This document shows, piece by piece, positions 16,262-25,543 of a DNA stretch of 64,000 nt (its first letter is position 1; every line of letters begins with the position of its first letter). The stretch covers positions 1 to 64,000 of the forward strand of contig DATCTV010000017.1 of assembly GCA_036567785.1 (NCBI GenBank), in the 5' to 3' direction. The position numbers were made by a program, and so were the translations under genes. The DNA comes from Desulfomonilia bacterium (GTDB lineage: Bacteria > Desulfobacterota > Desulfomonilia > UBA1062). The notes under the pieces are model-generated. The model worked only from the letters and a program-made list of their open reading frames with translations. It did no database searches and was not told where the DNA came from.

Positions 16262-17704
16262 TTATCCTTTGATTATCCCCATCGGTTTTAATTTTGCAAT
16301 CTTTATGGCAACATCTGCACCGGTCATTGTATCCACAACCTTTGACACATCCTTGTAAGCATCAGGCATTTCCTCGACAACCGTGGCGCGAGATGCCGCG
16401 ATAATGTGAACTCCTCTTAGTTTCAAGCCATCGACTACGGCCCTTTCATTTGCGTGTCTTTTTGCTTCGCTTCTTGACATCAGCCTGCCGGCTCCATGGC
16501 ATGCGCTGAAGTAGGTATCTTCCGCTTTTTCAGATCCAACCAGTATATATGATTCTCTTCCCATATCGCCCGGTACAAGAACCGGTTGTCCTGTATTGAT
16601 ATATTTATACGGGAGCCTTCTGTCGCCGGGCAGCAAGGCCCTGGTTGCTCCTTTCCTGTGTATGCACACTTCGATCTCCCGCCCCCCGGATTTCACTTTT
16701 TCAATTTTAGCTATATTGTGGCAGCAGTCATAGAGCAGGTCCATGCCGAGTTTTTCAAAGCTTTTTGAGAAGATATTTTCGAAGCATTCTCTAATAAGAA
16801 ATGTGATGATTTCTCTGTTTGCAAAGGCGAAGTTCGCCGCGGAGGCCATGGCGCCAAGATATTTTTTTGCCTCTGTTGAAAAAAGGGGAGCACATGCGAG
16901 CTGCCTGTCAGGAAGGGATATGCCTTCTCTTGCCGCAACGGCTATCATCTGATGTATGTAGTCGTCACATATCTGATGCCCGAGTCCCCTTGAGCCTGTA
17001 TGAACCTGAACAACAACCTGTTTTTCAAAAAGTCCGAAAGCCCGGGCGACATCCTTGTCGAATATCTCATCAACGGTGTCGATTTCAATGAAATGATTGC
17101 CGGAACCCAGTGTCCCAAGTTCAGGAAGTCCTCTTTCAACTGCTTTTTTTGATACTGAATCCGGATCTGCACCTTTAATGCAGCCGTAATCTTCATGGCA
17201 TTCGATGTCCTTTTCAGGAGCCATGCCCTGCCTGATCACCCAGGAAGAACCACTGACAAGGATTTGATTAAAATCCTGCAGGTTTATTTTTATTGCCTTG
17301 TTTTGTGATCCCACACCTGATGGCACGGTGATGAACAGTGAGGCAACAAGGCGTTCAATTACAGGGGAGACTTGTTCATGTGTCAGGTTTGTCTTTAAGC
17401 AGCGTATGCCGCAGTTAATGTCATATCCCACGCCTCCGGGAGATACGATTCCGTCATTCATTGAAAATGCCGCTACCCCTCCGATGGGGAAACCGTATCC
17501 CCAGTGAATGTCTGGCATTGCCATGGAAGGCCCCACAATACCCGGAAGGCATGCTACATTTGCGACCTGGTTTACGGCCTGATCGTTCAGCAGATAATTT
17601 TCAATATCACTGTTTGCATATATTATCCCATGGGTATGCATTTTCCCGTGCCTTTCAATTTTAAGCCGGAAAGGGTCGATGCGTGTGGTTCTTACGTCTT
17701 TCAT
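16262..17704 (-). CDS. rtcB: RNA-splicing ligase RtcB
   Basis: This 480-residue protein shows the RtcB metal and active-site motifs: GVGYDINCGIRC (Asp and Cys ligands), GSGNHFIEI, VHTGSRGLGHQI, and near the end the guanylylated His in CHGAGRLMSRSEAKR. RtcB joins RNA 2',3'-cyclic phosphate (or 3'-phosphate) ends to 5'-OH ends with GTP and Mn2+, in tRNA splicing or RNA repair. It is the last gene of a leftward operon; 8 nt separate it from archease, its activator. The length fits the archaeal-type RtcB better than the E. coli one. Confidence 0.95.
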   Translation of the reverse strand: MKDVRTTRIDPFRLKIERHGKMHTHGIIYANSDIENYLLNDQAVNQVANVACLPGIVGPSMAMPDIHWGYGFPIGGVAAFSMNDGIVSPGGVGYDINCGIRCLKTNLTHEQVSPVIERLVASLFITVPSGVGSQNKAIKINLQDFNQILVSGSSWVIRQGMAPEKDIECHEDYGCIKGADPDSVSKKAVERGLPELGTLGSGNHFIEIDTVDEIFDKDVARAFGLFEKQVVVQVHTGSRGLGHQICDDYIHQMIAVAAREGISLPDRQLACAPLFSTEAKKYLGAMASAANFAFANREIITFLIRECFENIFSKSFEKLGMDLLYDCCHNIAKIEKVKSGGREIEVCIHRKGATRALLPGDRRLPYKYINTGQPVLVPGDMGRESYILVGSEKAEDTYFSACHGAGRLMSRSEAKRHANERAVVDGLKLRGVHIIAASRATVVEEMPDAYKDVSKVVDTMTGADVAIKIAKLKPMGIIKG

Positions 17705-17712
17705 GTCAGCTG

Positions 17713-18114
17713 TTATACATCAAAAATGATGGTTGTTTCGTAAACATCGGGGTTTTTGATTATGTTGAGGTTATGATACGTGGCCGCCTTGATGTTCTCT
17801 TTGAGCGGTTTGCCGCCGTGAGCGCCCCTCACGGATACCCTGATACCGGTCTTTGAAAGACTTGTTATTTCAAATCCTGAAACACGGAAATCCCTTGTCT
17901 GAATTTCAAAGATAAGTGCGTTGAGAAATAATACGAGCAGGTCTTCGTAATCATATCCATCAACATTTATCCTGACGGTCTTTTCTGATAAAGCCGTGTC
18001 TGCACCGATCTCGATTACAAGCGCCCTGGCTGCTTCAAGAAAAAGATCTGGCATATTCGTTCCGGTTATCTTCAAACCGATGTCAGCGGTATGGTCTATT
18101 ACTGAATAGGGCAT
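17713..18114 (-). CDS. Archease, RtcB activator
   Basis: The 133-residue protein has the archease start 'VIDHTADIGLKITG' and end 'KAATYHNLNI', with Asp residues placed to bind a metal as in known archeases. Archease speeds guanylylation of RtcB and widens its NTP use. It lies directly upstream of rtcB in the same transcript, a pairing well known from archaea and many bacteria. Confidence 0.92.
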   Translation of the reverse strand: MPYSVIDHTADIGLKITGTNMPDLFLEAARALVIEIGADTALSEKTVRINVDGYDYEDLLVLFLNALIFEIQTRDFRVSGFEITSLSKTGIRVSVRGAHGGKPLKENIKAATYHNLNIIKNPDVYETTIIFDV

Positions 18115-18146
18115 GAAACATTAATCGGTATTATATCAGATAAGTA

Positions 18147-18728
18147 TTAAAGTTCTTTGATTATGATCCTCAATTCCTCAAGGGCTCTTCTCCTGTGGCT
18201 GATCCTGTTTTTTTCATCTTGAGGCATCTCGGCAAATGTCAGCCCGGATGAGGGTTCCAGAAAAACAGGGTCGTAACCGAAACCTCCTGTTCCTGAAGGA
18301 GAGTCTGTTATAATGCCATGGCACTCGCCGCTTGCGGTTATGATTCGCCCGTCTGTCAGGGCAAGTGCGAGGACACAGACAAATTTCGCCTTTCTGTCCT
18401 TTTTCCCTTCCATGAGACCAAGGAGCTTCATGATGTTTTTTGCATCTGTTGCACCGGCACCGGAAAACCTGGCCGAGATTACCCCCGGCATACCGCCTAG
18501 CGCGTCAACACACAGGCCTGAGTCGTCAGCAAGGACATTCATTCCGGATATGTCCCTTATGGCTGTGGCTTTTTTTATGGCGTTTTCTTCAAAGGTAAGG
18601 CCGTCTTCCAGGACATCTGATTTTATCCCTATCTCATCGGGGGAGACGATTGTCAGGTCATCATTCTCAAGGATTTCACGGATTTCTCTCAGCTTTCCTT
18701 TGTTGCCTGTTGCTGCAAGAATTTTCAT
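18147..18728 (-). CDS. rdgB: XTP/dITP diphosphatase (RdgB/HAM1 family)
   Basis: The 193-residue protein begins MKILAATGNKGKLREI, the substrate-binding (T/S)xxxxK motif of the family. It also has 'LADDSGLCVDALGGMPGV', with the metal Asp residues, and 'GTGGFGYDPVF' and 'SHRRRAL' further on. It removes non-canonical purine triphosphates such as dITP and XTP from the nucleotide pool. It follows rph by 18 nt, a common pairing. Confidence 0.95.
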   Translation of the reverse strand: MKILAATGNKGKLREIREILENDDLTIVSPDEIGIKSDVLEDGLTFEENAIKKATAIRDISGMNVLADDSGLCVDALGGMPGVISARFSGAGATDAKNIMKLLGLMEGKKDRKAKFVCVLALALTDGRIITASGECHGIITDSPSGTGGFGYDPVFLEPSSGLTFAEMPQDEKNRISHRRRALEELRIIIKEL

Positions 18729-18746
18729 TTGATAAGGATCAGTCCC

Positions 18747-19517
18747 TTACCTGAAGGCAGCGACCTGCTTTTCCATGAGTTCACGGATACCTTTTTCAGC
18801 GAGGTCGAGCATTTCGAGAAGGTCTTCTTTTGAAAAGGGCTGGCCTTCGGCTGTACCCTGTACCTCGATTAGCCTGCCTTTTCCTGTCATTATGACGTTC
18901 ATATCAACTTCCGCCTTTGAGTCCTCATTATAATTGAGGTCCAGCATAGGTGTTCCTTCGAAAATTCCGACAGAAATGGCTGCCACCTGGTCGATCATGG
19001 GATTTCGCGATATCAGGCCCTGCTTCATCAAAGCCCTTACTGCATCATCAAGCGCAACCCATGCGCCGGTAATGGAGGCTGTCCTTGTCCCCCCGTCCGC
19101 CTGGAGGACGTCGCAGTCTATCCATATGGTCTTTTCACCGAGAAGTCTTGTATCTATGGCCGCCCTTAAGGACCTTCCGATTAGCCTCTGGATTTCATGA
19201 GTCCTTCCGCCTACTTTTCCCCGGGAAGATTCCCTTGTGCTTCTGGGGTTTGTTGAAGATGGAAGCATTCCATATTCGGCGGTAACCCATCCGGTTCCTG
19301 TATTTTTTATGTGAGGCGGGACCTTTTCTTCCATATTTGCGGCACAGATTACCTTCGTATCGCCCATCTCGATAAGGCATGAGCCCAGGGCATGCTTGCT
19401 GTAACCTCTTGTAATACTTACCTGTCTTATCTGATCGGGTTCCCTGCCATCATATCTTTTGGAGACCTTTGGAGTGGTTACGCCTTTGTTTTTAAGTATT
19501 TCTTCAATGGACGCCAT
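18747..19517 (-). CDS. rph: RNase PH with an N-terminal extension
   Basis: This 256-residue phosphorolytic 3'-exonuclease has [13 protein letters not shown], '[16 protein letters not shown]', '[15 protein letters not shown]' and '[16 protein letters not shown]', all RNase PH hallmarks. It trims tRNA 3' ends using phosphate. Most RNase PH proteins start within a few residues of the DGR motif; here about 20 residues ([13 protein letters not shown]...) precede it. The only ATG with a fitting ribosome-binding site (AGGAA) gives this longer form. It heads the rph-rdgB-archease-rtcB operon. Confidence 0.93.
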   Translation of the reverse strand: MASIEEILKNKGVTTPKVSKRYDGREPDQIRQVSITRGYSKHALGSCLIEMGDTKVICAANMEEKVPPHIKNTGTGWVTAEYGMLPSSTNPRSTRESSRGKVGGRTHEIQRLIGRSLRAAIDTRLLGEKTIWIDCDVLQADGGTRTASITGAWVALDDAVRALMKQGLISRNPMIDQVAAISVGIFEGTPMLDLNYNEDSKAEVDMNVIMTGKGRLIEVQGTAEGQPFSKEDLLEMLDLAEKGIRELMEKQVAAFR

Positions 19518-19639
19518 ATGCTTCCTGCCCCTTCGTTTGGTCTAAAGGTCATACTGTATAGATGCATGATGTGTCAACGGCAGATAGATTCTTGACACTT
19601 ACAGGGTGCGCATGTAAACCCTTTATTCTGGAGGCTCGA

Positions 19640-21160
19640 TTGAGATTTCTGAAATATTTATTATCCTTCATATTTGTTCTTGTCCTTTCGATACTGGCAT
19701 TTTCTTCATTTCTTATATTTAATACCGCACTGCCCGATGAGGCCTGGCTGGTTAGCTCGGCAAGAGAAATGAGTCAGGGCTTCAGCCTTATTCCAAGGCT
19801 TGGCGGATACATACTCGGAAACCAGAACCCCCTTGTGATTATGATCTATTCTGTGGCAGGGGGAGATTTGTTTGTTTCCAGACTGGGGACGGCTGCGCTT
19901 GGAATTCTAATGGGCCTTACAGTCATGTTTTTTGCCGGATACATGTGGAACCTGAAAACCGGAGTAATCTCATCAATTTTGACCGTTACAAGCCTCGGCA
20001 TTATCTCGATATTCGGAAAGGCAGACCCTTCAGCCCTGCCGGTTATGACATCCGTCATATCTTTCATGATTTTTTCGGTGGTTTATCTGAGAAATCTAAG
20101 CAGGATCATATACATACCCGCATATATACTGGCAGTTGTTTCAATAATAACAGGCGGGCCTGTTTATCTGTTTTTCTTTCTTGTATCGGGTGTCCTTCTC
20201 ATCCTTCTCGACCTTTCACCCAAAGAGCTTCTGAAAACAAAACCCATCGCCGCAGGTATTCTCTTTGCCGGTGGTTTAATTGCCGTATGTGCAGTCTACT
20301 GGTTGGGAGGCGGATGGAATTATATGAAAGGTGCGCTCTCACAGGGAACAAACCTGGGTTTCTTCAATTCACTCTGGCTGGTTTTCAAGAACTGTCTTCC
20401 GTGGATATTTCTTCTTGTACCTGCCTGGATATATTCAGCAAGGCCGGCAGAATTCATTATGTGGAGAGACCTTCTGCCTGCAAAGATTGCATTTTCAGCA
20501 TGCCTCGTCATTCTATGGCTGTCAGGCAGATGCCCGGAGAGCTTTTCCGTTCTTGCCGCACCTTTTGTATCAATTATGATTGGAAACTGGGTGTCCGGCG
20601 GTGGTAAGGCCTTCGAGAAGTCAGGTAAAACCGGTCTGGTTTCATTTGCTGCCACTGCAATCATGGTCTTATTAATCCCGGCCACTTACATCATGAAGTT
20701 TCCATTTGGATCGCTTCATCCCGGAATGTTCGATGCCGGAATCATGCTGGCTCTGGCGGTCTGCAGTTCGGTAATTTTTTATGCGGCTTTGAAAAAACGT
20801 TACAGTGTTGCCATTGTTCTTGTCGTTATCGCTGTTTCAGCCATGACATGGCTCAGCCCTTATTATGAAACAAGGCTGAACAACCCGTCGGTTATCCTGT
20901 CATATTGTGCGAATCATAAGCCACTTATGGTCTTTGATGACGACCTTGTAATGAGAGGAAATCTTTCGGCCGTCCGCCCCGGTGTGGTTGGAAGGTGCTT
21001 TGTCCCGGTAGGTGGTGAAGCCTACATAGCTGCATCGACAAAAGACGCGGAAAAACTCCTGAAGGATATCAGGAAAAGCATGTCGGCTGAACTCAAGGCG
21101 AGACTTGATCTTGACAGGGCATATCTTCTTATAAGGGTCTGGCCAAAAAGGCTCAGTTAG
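19640..21160 (+). CDS. ArnT/PMT-like polytopic membrane glycosyltransferase (GT-C fold), TTG start
   Basis: The 506-residue protein has about a dozen hydrophobic helices and a soluble C-terminal part. The first periplasmic loop has 'ALPDEAWLVSSAREM', matching the Asp-Glu of GT39/ArnT-type enzymes, which transfer sugars from polyprenyl-phosphate carriers. I place the start at TTG 19640, because GGAGG lies 5 nt upstream (19630-19634); an ATG at 19562 has no such site and would lie next to the divergent rph start. It converges with and overlaps the next gene by 8 nt. Donor and acceptor are unknown. Confidence 0.6.
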   Translation: MRFLKYLLSFIFVLVLSILAFSSFLIFNTALPDEAWLVSSAREMSQGFSLIPRLGGYILGNQNPLVIMIYSVAGGDLFVSRLGTAALGILMGLTVMFFAGYMWNLKTGVISSILTVTSLGIISIFGKADPSALPVMTSVISFMIFSVVYLRNLSRIIYIPAYILAVVSIITGGPVYLFFFLVSGVLLILLDLSPKELLKTKPIAAGILFAGGLIAVCAVYWLGGGWNYMKGALSQGTNLGFFNSLWLVFKNCLPWIFLLVPAWIYSARPAEFIMWRDLLPAKIAFSACLVILWLSGRCPESFSVLAAPFVSIMIGNWVSGGGKAFEKSGKTGLVSFAATAIMVLLIPATYIMKFPFGSLHPGMFDAGIMLALAVCSSVIFYAALKKRYSVAIVLVVIAVSAMTWLSPYYETRLNNPSVILSYCANHKPLMVFDDDLVMRGNLSAVRPGVVGRCFVPVGGEAYIAASTKDAEKLLKDIRKSMSAELKARLDLDRAYLLIRVWPKRLS

Positions 21161-23024
21161 AATTCAGACTGTCAAGCCTTGATTTGATCCTGGCTCTGGC
21201 TTCTGGTTTTTTAAGCATGGGCAAAACGGAATTGTAGGCTCTGGCGGCAATATCTTTCCTTCCCAGGCTCGTTGCTATCTCGGCAATCGAAACCAGAAAT
21301 TCCGGGCGGCCTCTGGAAACTGCATAACCCCTTTCAAGCAGCCTGTCTGATTCGGTTTTATTTCCCATCTTGTTTGCGGCAAAGGAAAGCCTGGCAAGAA
21401 CAAGTCCTTCATGGCCGGAACTCTTGATATTATAGCCGGACTCGATAAGCGTCAGATAGATGTTGCATGAGGTCTTCCAGTCGCCTTTCTGCCAGAAGCA
21501 GTTGGCAAGACCCATTTTCGCCCTGTCCATATCAGGACTCAGCTTGAGTGCCTCTTTGTAGTTATGTATCGCGTTGTCGTACTGGCCCATAAGCATCTGT
21601 GCAAGCGCCAGATTGGAGATGGCAAGATAGTCGTAAGGCAGGTTCCTGATCGCATTGACGCAAAGCTGCTGGGCTGCCTCATATCTGCCCTGTCCTATAT
21701 ATATTACAGAAAGATTAACACTGGCCGAGTTGGAGTTGGGAAACCTGACAACCGTGTTTTCCCACAGCGTCTGTGAATTCCGCCATATGAAGGTCTGCCT
21801 GCAGGTCATATAAGAATATGCGGAAACTATCATGGCGAATATGACAAAGGCGGCAAGTGCGGGAAGGTTCGGTGATAGTTTTTTGAAGTTTAAACGCTTA
21901 AACCGAAGGGAGGCAAGAAGATATCCCAGCAGGACACACCAGCTGAGCGAGGACAGGAATGCGTACCTGTCGGCAAGGGTCTGTGAAATCGGGAATATAT
22001 GTGATACCGGCAGGATGAAGATGTAGTACCAAGCGATGAATATGAAGGCGACAAATCCTTTTTTTATGAGAAAGAAGATGGCCGATGAAACAAGCACAAG
22101 GTTGAGAAAAACGAACATCCAGGCATGCCAGTCCCTGACAGACGTATGGAGCTTGATCGGATAATCCGCCACGAAATCAATGTTGAATGCGATGAGCCTT
22201 ATATACTCGATGCATATCTGGGATACGGCCAGCATGTTTTTTGCGAACGTTCCGCCATGATATGGCTTTACACCGCCCGCAGAGTAAATCATCTTCATGA
22301 ACCAGAAGGTGAACGGCAGTATGAACAGAAGGATGAGCGCAAAGAAAATGGCCCTTCTTTTCCAGAAGCCCCTTTCCGGGTTGTACATTTGAATGGCAAT
22401 ATCGACTGCGAGCATGGCTGCTGGCAGTGCGATGGCGGTCGGTTTTGAAAGGACTGCCAGTATTAGCGCAACGGCGCTTGCTGTAAAATATGCCGGATGG
22501 CCCCTTCTCGCCTTTACGAAAGCCCACATGCTTAGCATGGTAAATAATCCGAGCAGCGGCTCTTTCCTTGCATATAGCCATGCAACAGTTTCCACATGCA
22601 CCGGATGAACAGCAAATAATATTGTTGAAAGGGCTGAGGCGAGGAAGGCCGTTTTATCATCCTTTCCCAACGCCGAAAGCAGTTCATATAAGAACATGAA
22701 AACAGCAAGACACATAAAAAAATAGAGCAGAATGCTGTGGATATGCATTGCCAGGACAGGGTCTGAAGGAAGGATCGAATAGTCGATTACATACGACAGG
22801 TCGCGTACGGGCTGCCATGTGCCTGTGTCTGTAATAGTGAAAATTCTTCTGATATTGTCCATGGAGGGCGCATAATTCTGCGGATTTTCGATCAGGACCG
22901 GGTCATCCCAGTTCGTAGGCTTATTGTAGATAATATTGAAATAGAGCCCGAAAACAAGAATGCCAAGCAGAATCATAAAAGAGGTTCTTCTATGCTTTAT
23001 CCCCATTCTTTTTAACTTTAGCAT
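21153..23024 (-). CDS. TMTC-like membrane protein with C-terminal TPR repeats
   Basis: This 623-residue protein has about ten membrane helices in the first 400 residues and TPR repeats from about 420 to 600 ('YDYLAISNLALAQMLMGQYDNAIHNYKEAL'-type units). The first loop has NWDDPVLIENP, and a later stretch reads HPVHVETVAWLYARKEPLLG. Both are typical of the TMTC/GT-C family, whose eukaryotic members are O-mannosyltransferases. Its bacterial role is not established; glycan transfer at the periplasmic face is likely. The ribosome-binding site is weak, and Met 7 is an alternative start. Its 3' end overlaps the convergent gene by 8 nt. Confidence 0.7.
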   Translation of the reverse strand: MLKLKRMGIKHRRTSFMILLGILVFGLYFNIIYNKPTNWDDPVLIENPQNYAPSMDNIRRIFTITDTGTWQPVRDLSYVIDYSILPSDPVLAMHIHSILLYFFMCLAVFMFLYELLSALGKDDKTAFLASALSTILFAVHPVHVETVAWLYARKEPLLGLFTMLSMWAFVKARRGHPAYFTASAVALILAVLSKPTAIALPAAMLAVDIAIQMYNPERGFWKRRAIFFALILLFILPFTFWFMKMIYSAGGVKPYHGGTFAKNMLAVSQICIEYIRLIAFNIDFVADYPIKLHTSVRDWHAWMFVFLNLVLVSSAIFFLIKKGFVAFIFIAWYYIFILPVSHIFPISQTLADRYAFLSSLSWCVLLGYLLASLRFKRLNFKKLSPNLPALAAFVIFAMIVSAYSYMTCRQTFIWRNSQTLWENTVVRFPNSNSASVNLSVIYIGQGRYEAAQQLCVNAIRNLPYDYLAISNLALAQMLMGQYDNAIHNYKEALKLSPDMDRAKMGLANCFWQKGDWKTSCNIYLTLIESGYNIKSSGHEGLVLARLSFAANKMGNKTESDRLLERGYAVSRGRPEFLVSIAEIATSLGRKDIAARAYNSVLPMLKKPEARARIKSRLDSLNSN

Positions 23025-23076
23025 GCTGTACAGCCGTAAACAACCCTGATATACTCGATAACCATTCGGAGGAATT

Positions 23077-24237
23077 ATGTTCGTATCACTGCAGATGAAA
23101 GGCTATGCGGAAAAATCGTCATGGATCAGGAAGATGTTCGAAGAGGGCGTAAGGCTTAAGCAGGAATTCGGGACGAACAACGTCTTTGACTTCAGCCTCG
23201 GAAATCCTGACGTACCGCCCAGGGAAGAGGTGCTGGCCGTAATAGAGCGGCTTGCCAGAGAGATGAACCATGGCTACATGCACAACGCGGGATACCCTCA
23301 GGTGAGGCACTGTATTGCGGAATTCGTCCGCCGCGAATATGGGGTTAATGTTTCCGGCGACGATATTATCATGACCTGCGGCGCGGGCGGGGCGATGAAT
23401 GTCGTGCTGCGTTCGATACTCAATCCCGGCGATGAGGTCATAACACTTGCCCCTTATTTCGTAGAATATGGTTTTTATGTGGAGAACTTCGGCGGCAGAC
23501 TCGTCGTTGTAAAGTGCAGTGAAGATTTCATGCCGGATATAACAAATATAAGAAAGGCAATAACAGAAAAAACAAAGGCGATAATAATCAACTCCCCCAA
23601 CAATCCTTCAGGAAGGGTGTATCCCCAGTCCGTACTCGACGGGTTCAAGGGCCTGCTTGATGGATTTCCCGGCATACTGCTCATATCGGACGAGCCCTAC
23701 AGGCGCATTGTCTTTGATAACATAAAGCTTCCATCCGTGCTGGCTACCGTGCCTAATTCGGTGGTGGTGACCTCCGCTTCGAAAGACCTTTCCCTTCCCG
23801 GCCAGCGCATAGGTTATATAGCGGTCAATCCGGGAATTCCCGAAAGGAAGGAACTGATCGATACGTTCATCATGGCGAACAGGATCCTTGGTTTCGTGAA
23901 TGCCCCGGCAATCATGCAGATGGTTATGGCGGAATGCATCGACATGAACATTCATGTGGAAAACTACCAGAAGAGAAGAGACCTTATTACCGGTGTAATG
24001 GATGATGCAGGCCTGACCTATGCAAGACCCGAAGGCGCATTCTACCTTTTCGTGAAGTCGCCCATAGAGGACGATGTGGAGTTCTGCAGGGCGCTTGCCG
24101 GTGAAAAGATACTGGCAGTCCCGGGCACGGGCTTCGGCTGGCCCGGGTATGTGCGCTTTGCTTACTGCACTTCCGAGAGCGCAATAACAGGCATGGCGCC
24201 TGGACTTTTGAATGTTGTCGACAGGCTGAGGGGTTAG
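23077..24237 (+). CDS. PLP-dependent aminotransferase, class I/II
   Basis: The 386-residue protein is a fold-type I aminotransferase: 'CGAGGAMNVVLRSIL' (cofactor phosphate loop), 'NSPNNPSGRVY', 'LISDEPYRRIVF', and the Schiff-base Lys in SASKDLSLPGQRIGY. It resembles aspartate/aromatic aminotransferases of subgroup I. GGAGG precedes the ATG. It is divergent from the TPR protein gene by 52 nt. The substrate cannot be fixed by reading; nearby genes give no pathway. Confidence 0.88.
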   Translation: MFVSLQMKGYAEKSSWIRKMFEEGVRLKQEFGTNNVFDFSLGNPDVPPREEVLAVIERLAREMNHGYMHNAGYPQVRHCIAEFVRREYGVNVSGDDIIMTCGAGGAMNVVLRSILNPGDEVITLAPYFVEYGFYVENFGGRLVVVKCSEDFMPDITNIRKAITEKTKAIIINSPNNPSGRVYPQSVLDGFKGLLDGFPGILLISDEPYRRIVFDNIKLPSVLATVPNSVVVTSASKDLSLPGQRIGYIAVNPGIPERKELIDTFIMANRILGFVNAPAIMQMVMAECIDMNIHVENYQKRRDLITGVMDDAGLTYARPEGAFYLFVKSPIEDDVEFCRALAGEKILAVPGTGFGWPGYVRFAYCTSESAITGMAPGLLNVVDRLRG

Positions 24238-24305
24238 GCTGAGAAATCGGTTCCAGACGCTTGTATCGTTATCCGGAACGGATTCATCCGTCTTCACAAA
24301 TAATC

Positions 24306-25538
24306 ATGGCTAAAGACATATCCAGTATTAAATTTCTGCTGAGGGCATTCAGTCACAGGAATTACCGTCTTTTCTTTGCCGGTCAGGGGCTTTCGCTCAT
24401 AGGCACATGGATGCAGCAGATTGCCATGGGATGGCTTGTTTACCGCATAACGGATTCGACCTTTTATCTGGGGCTTATTGGTTTCACCGGACAGGTGCCG
24501 ATATTTGTTTTTGCATCGCTGGCCGGGGTATATGCCGACAGGCATAACCGCCGCAATATCCTTATGATTACTCAGATCGTTTCCATGCTGCAATCTCTTG
24601 CACTTACAATACTGACTTTTACCGGTATGGTGGGTGTCTGGCATCTGATTGTGTTGAGTTCGGTACTGGGAATTGCAAACGCCTTCGACATGCCTGCAAG
24701 ACAGTCGTTTGTAATCGACATAGTCGAGGAGAAGGAAGACCTTGGCAATGCCATTGCCTTTAATTCATTCATGTTCAACGGCGCCCGCCTGGTAGGACCT
24801 TCGATTGCCGGGATTGTCATTGCGTATGCAGGGGAGGGCATGTGCTTTCTTGTCAATACATTAAGCTTCATGACAATAATATTCGCACTTCTTGCCATGA
24901 AGCTGTCGTTCAAGGAGAAAACAGCCGGAGACAAAAGCATATTGAAAGGGCTTGTTGAAGGATATACCTACTCATTCAGGCATATACCGATCAGGAATAT
25001 ACTTCTTCATCTCTGTATTATGAGTTTCATCGGCATGCCCGCCACGGTTCTGATGCCTTATTTTGCACGTGACCAGCTTCACGGCGGGCCGGGCACGCTG
25101 GGTCTTCTCTCATCTTTTTCAGGCCTCGGCGCGCTTATCGGCGTTTTATACCTTGCATCAAGGAAGGACACCTCCGGATTGACCAGGCTTATAGCAATAA
25201 CTTCGGCAATATTCGGGATAGGTCTGGTGGGGTTTTCCTTTTCTGCATCATATATTCTATCAATGACTCTGGTTTTTTTCATGGGCTTCGGGATGATAGT
25301 ACAGATGGCCTCCTGCAACACCATCCTTCAGACGGTTGTTCAGGAGGAGATGAGGGGAAGGGTAATGAGTCTTTATGCAATGGCCATAGCAGGCATGGTG
25401 CCTTTCGGGAGTCTTATCGTGGGCATGCTCTCATCAAAGCTCGGTTCGCCGTATACGGTTCTTATCTGCGGTTTATCCTGTGTCGCTGCGTCTATCCTTT
25501 TTTCAATCAGGTCCGGGCGCAAAGAAATTCATCGATGA
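24306..25538 (+). CDS. MFS transporter (EntS/MFS_3-like)
   Basis: The 410-residue protein has about twelve membrane helices and the MFS loop motif 'GVYADRHNRRNIL' between helices 2 and 3. Other stretches, such as 'GTWMQQIAMGWLVYRITDS' and 'ANAFDMPARQSFVIDIV', are typical of the EntS/MFS_3 branch of proton-driven exporters. The ATG at 24306 fits the family start (FLLRAFSHRNYRLFFAGQ), though no good ribosome-binding site is seen. It may be cotranscribed with the aminotransferase gene (68 nt apart). The cargo is unknown. Confidence 0.82.
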   Translation: MAKDISSIKFLLRAFSHRNYRLFFAGQGLSLIGTWMQQIAMGWLVYRITDSTFYLGLIGFTGQVPIFVFASLAGVYADRHNRRNILMITQIVSMLQSLALTILTFTGMVGVWHLIVLSSVLGIANAFDMPARQSFVIDIVEEKEDLGNAIAFNSFMFNGARLVGPSIAGIVIAYAGEGMCFLVNTLSFMTIIFALLAMKLSFKEKTAGDKSILKGLVEGYTYSFRHIPIRNILLHLCIMSFIGMPATVLMPYFARDQLHGGPGTLGLLSSFSGLGALIGVLYLASRKDTSGLTRLIAITSAIFGIGLVGFSFSASYILSMTLVFFMGFGMIVQMASCNTILQTVVQEEMRGRVMSLYAMAIAGMVPFGSLIVGMLSSKLGSPYTVLICGLSCVAASILFSIRSGRKEIHR

Positions 25539-25543
25539 AGGAC

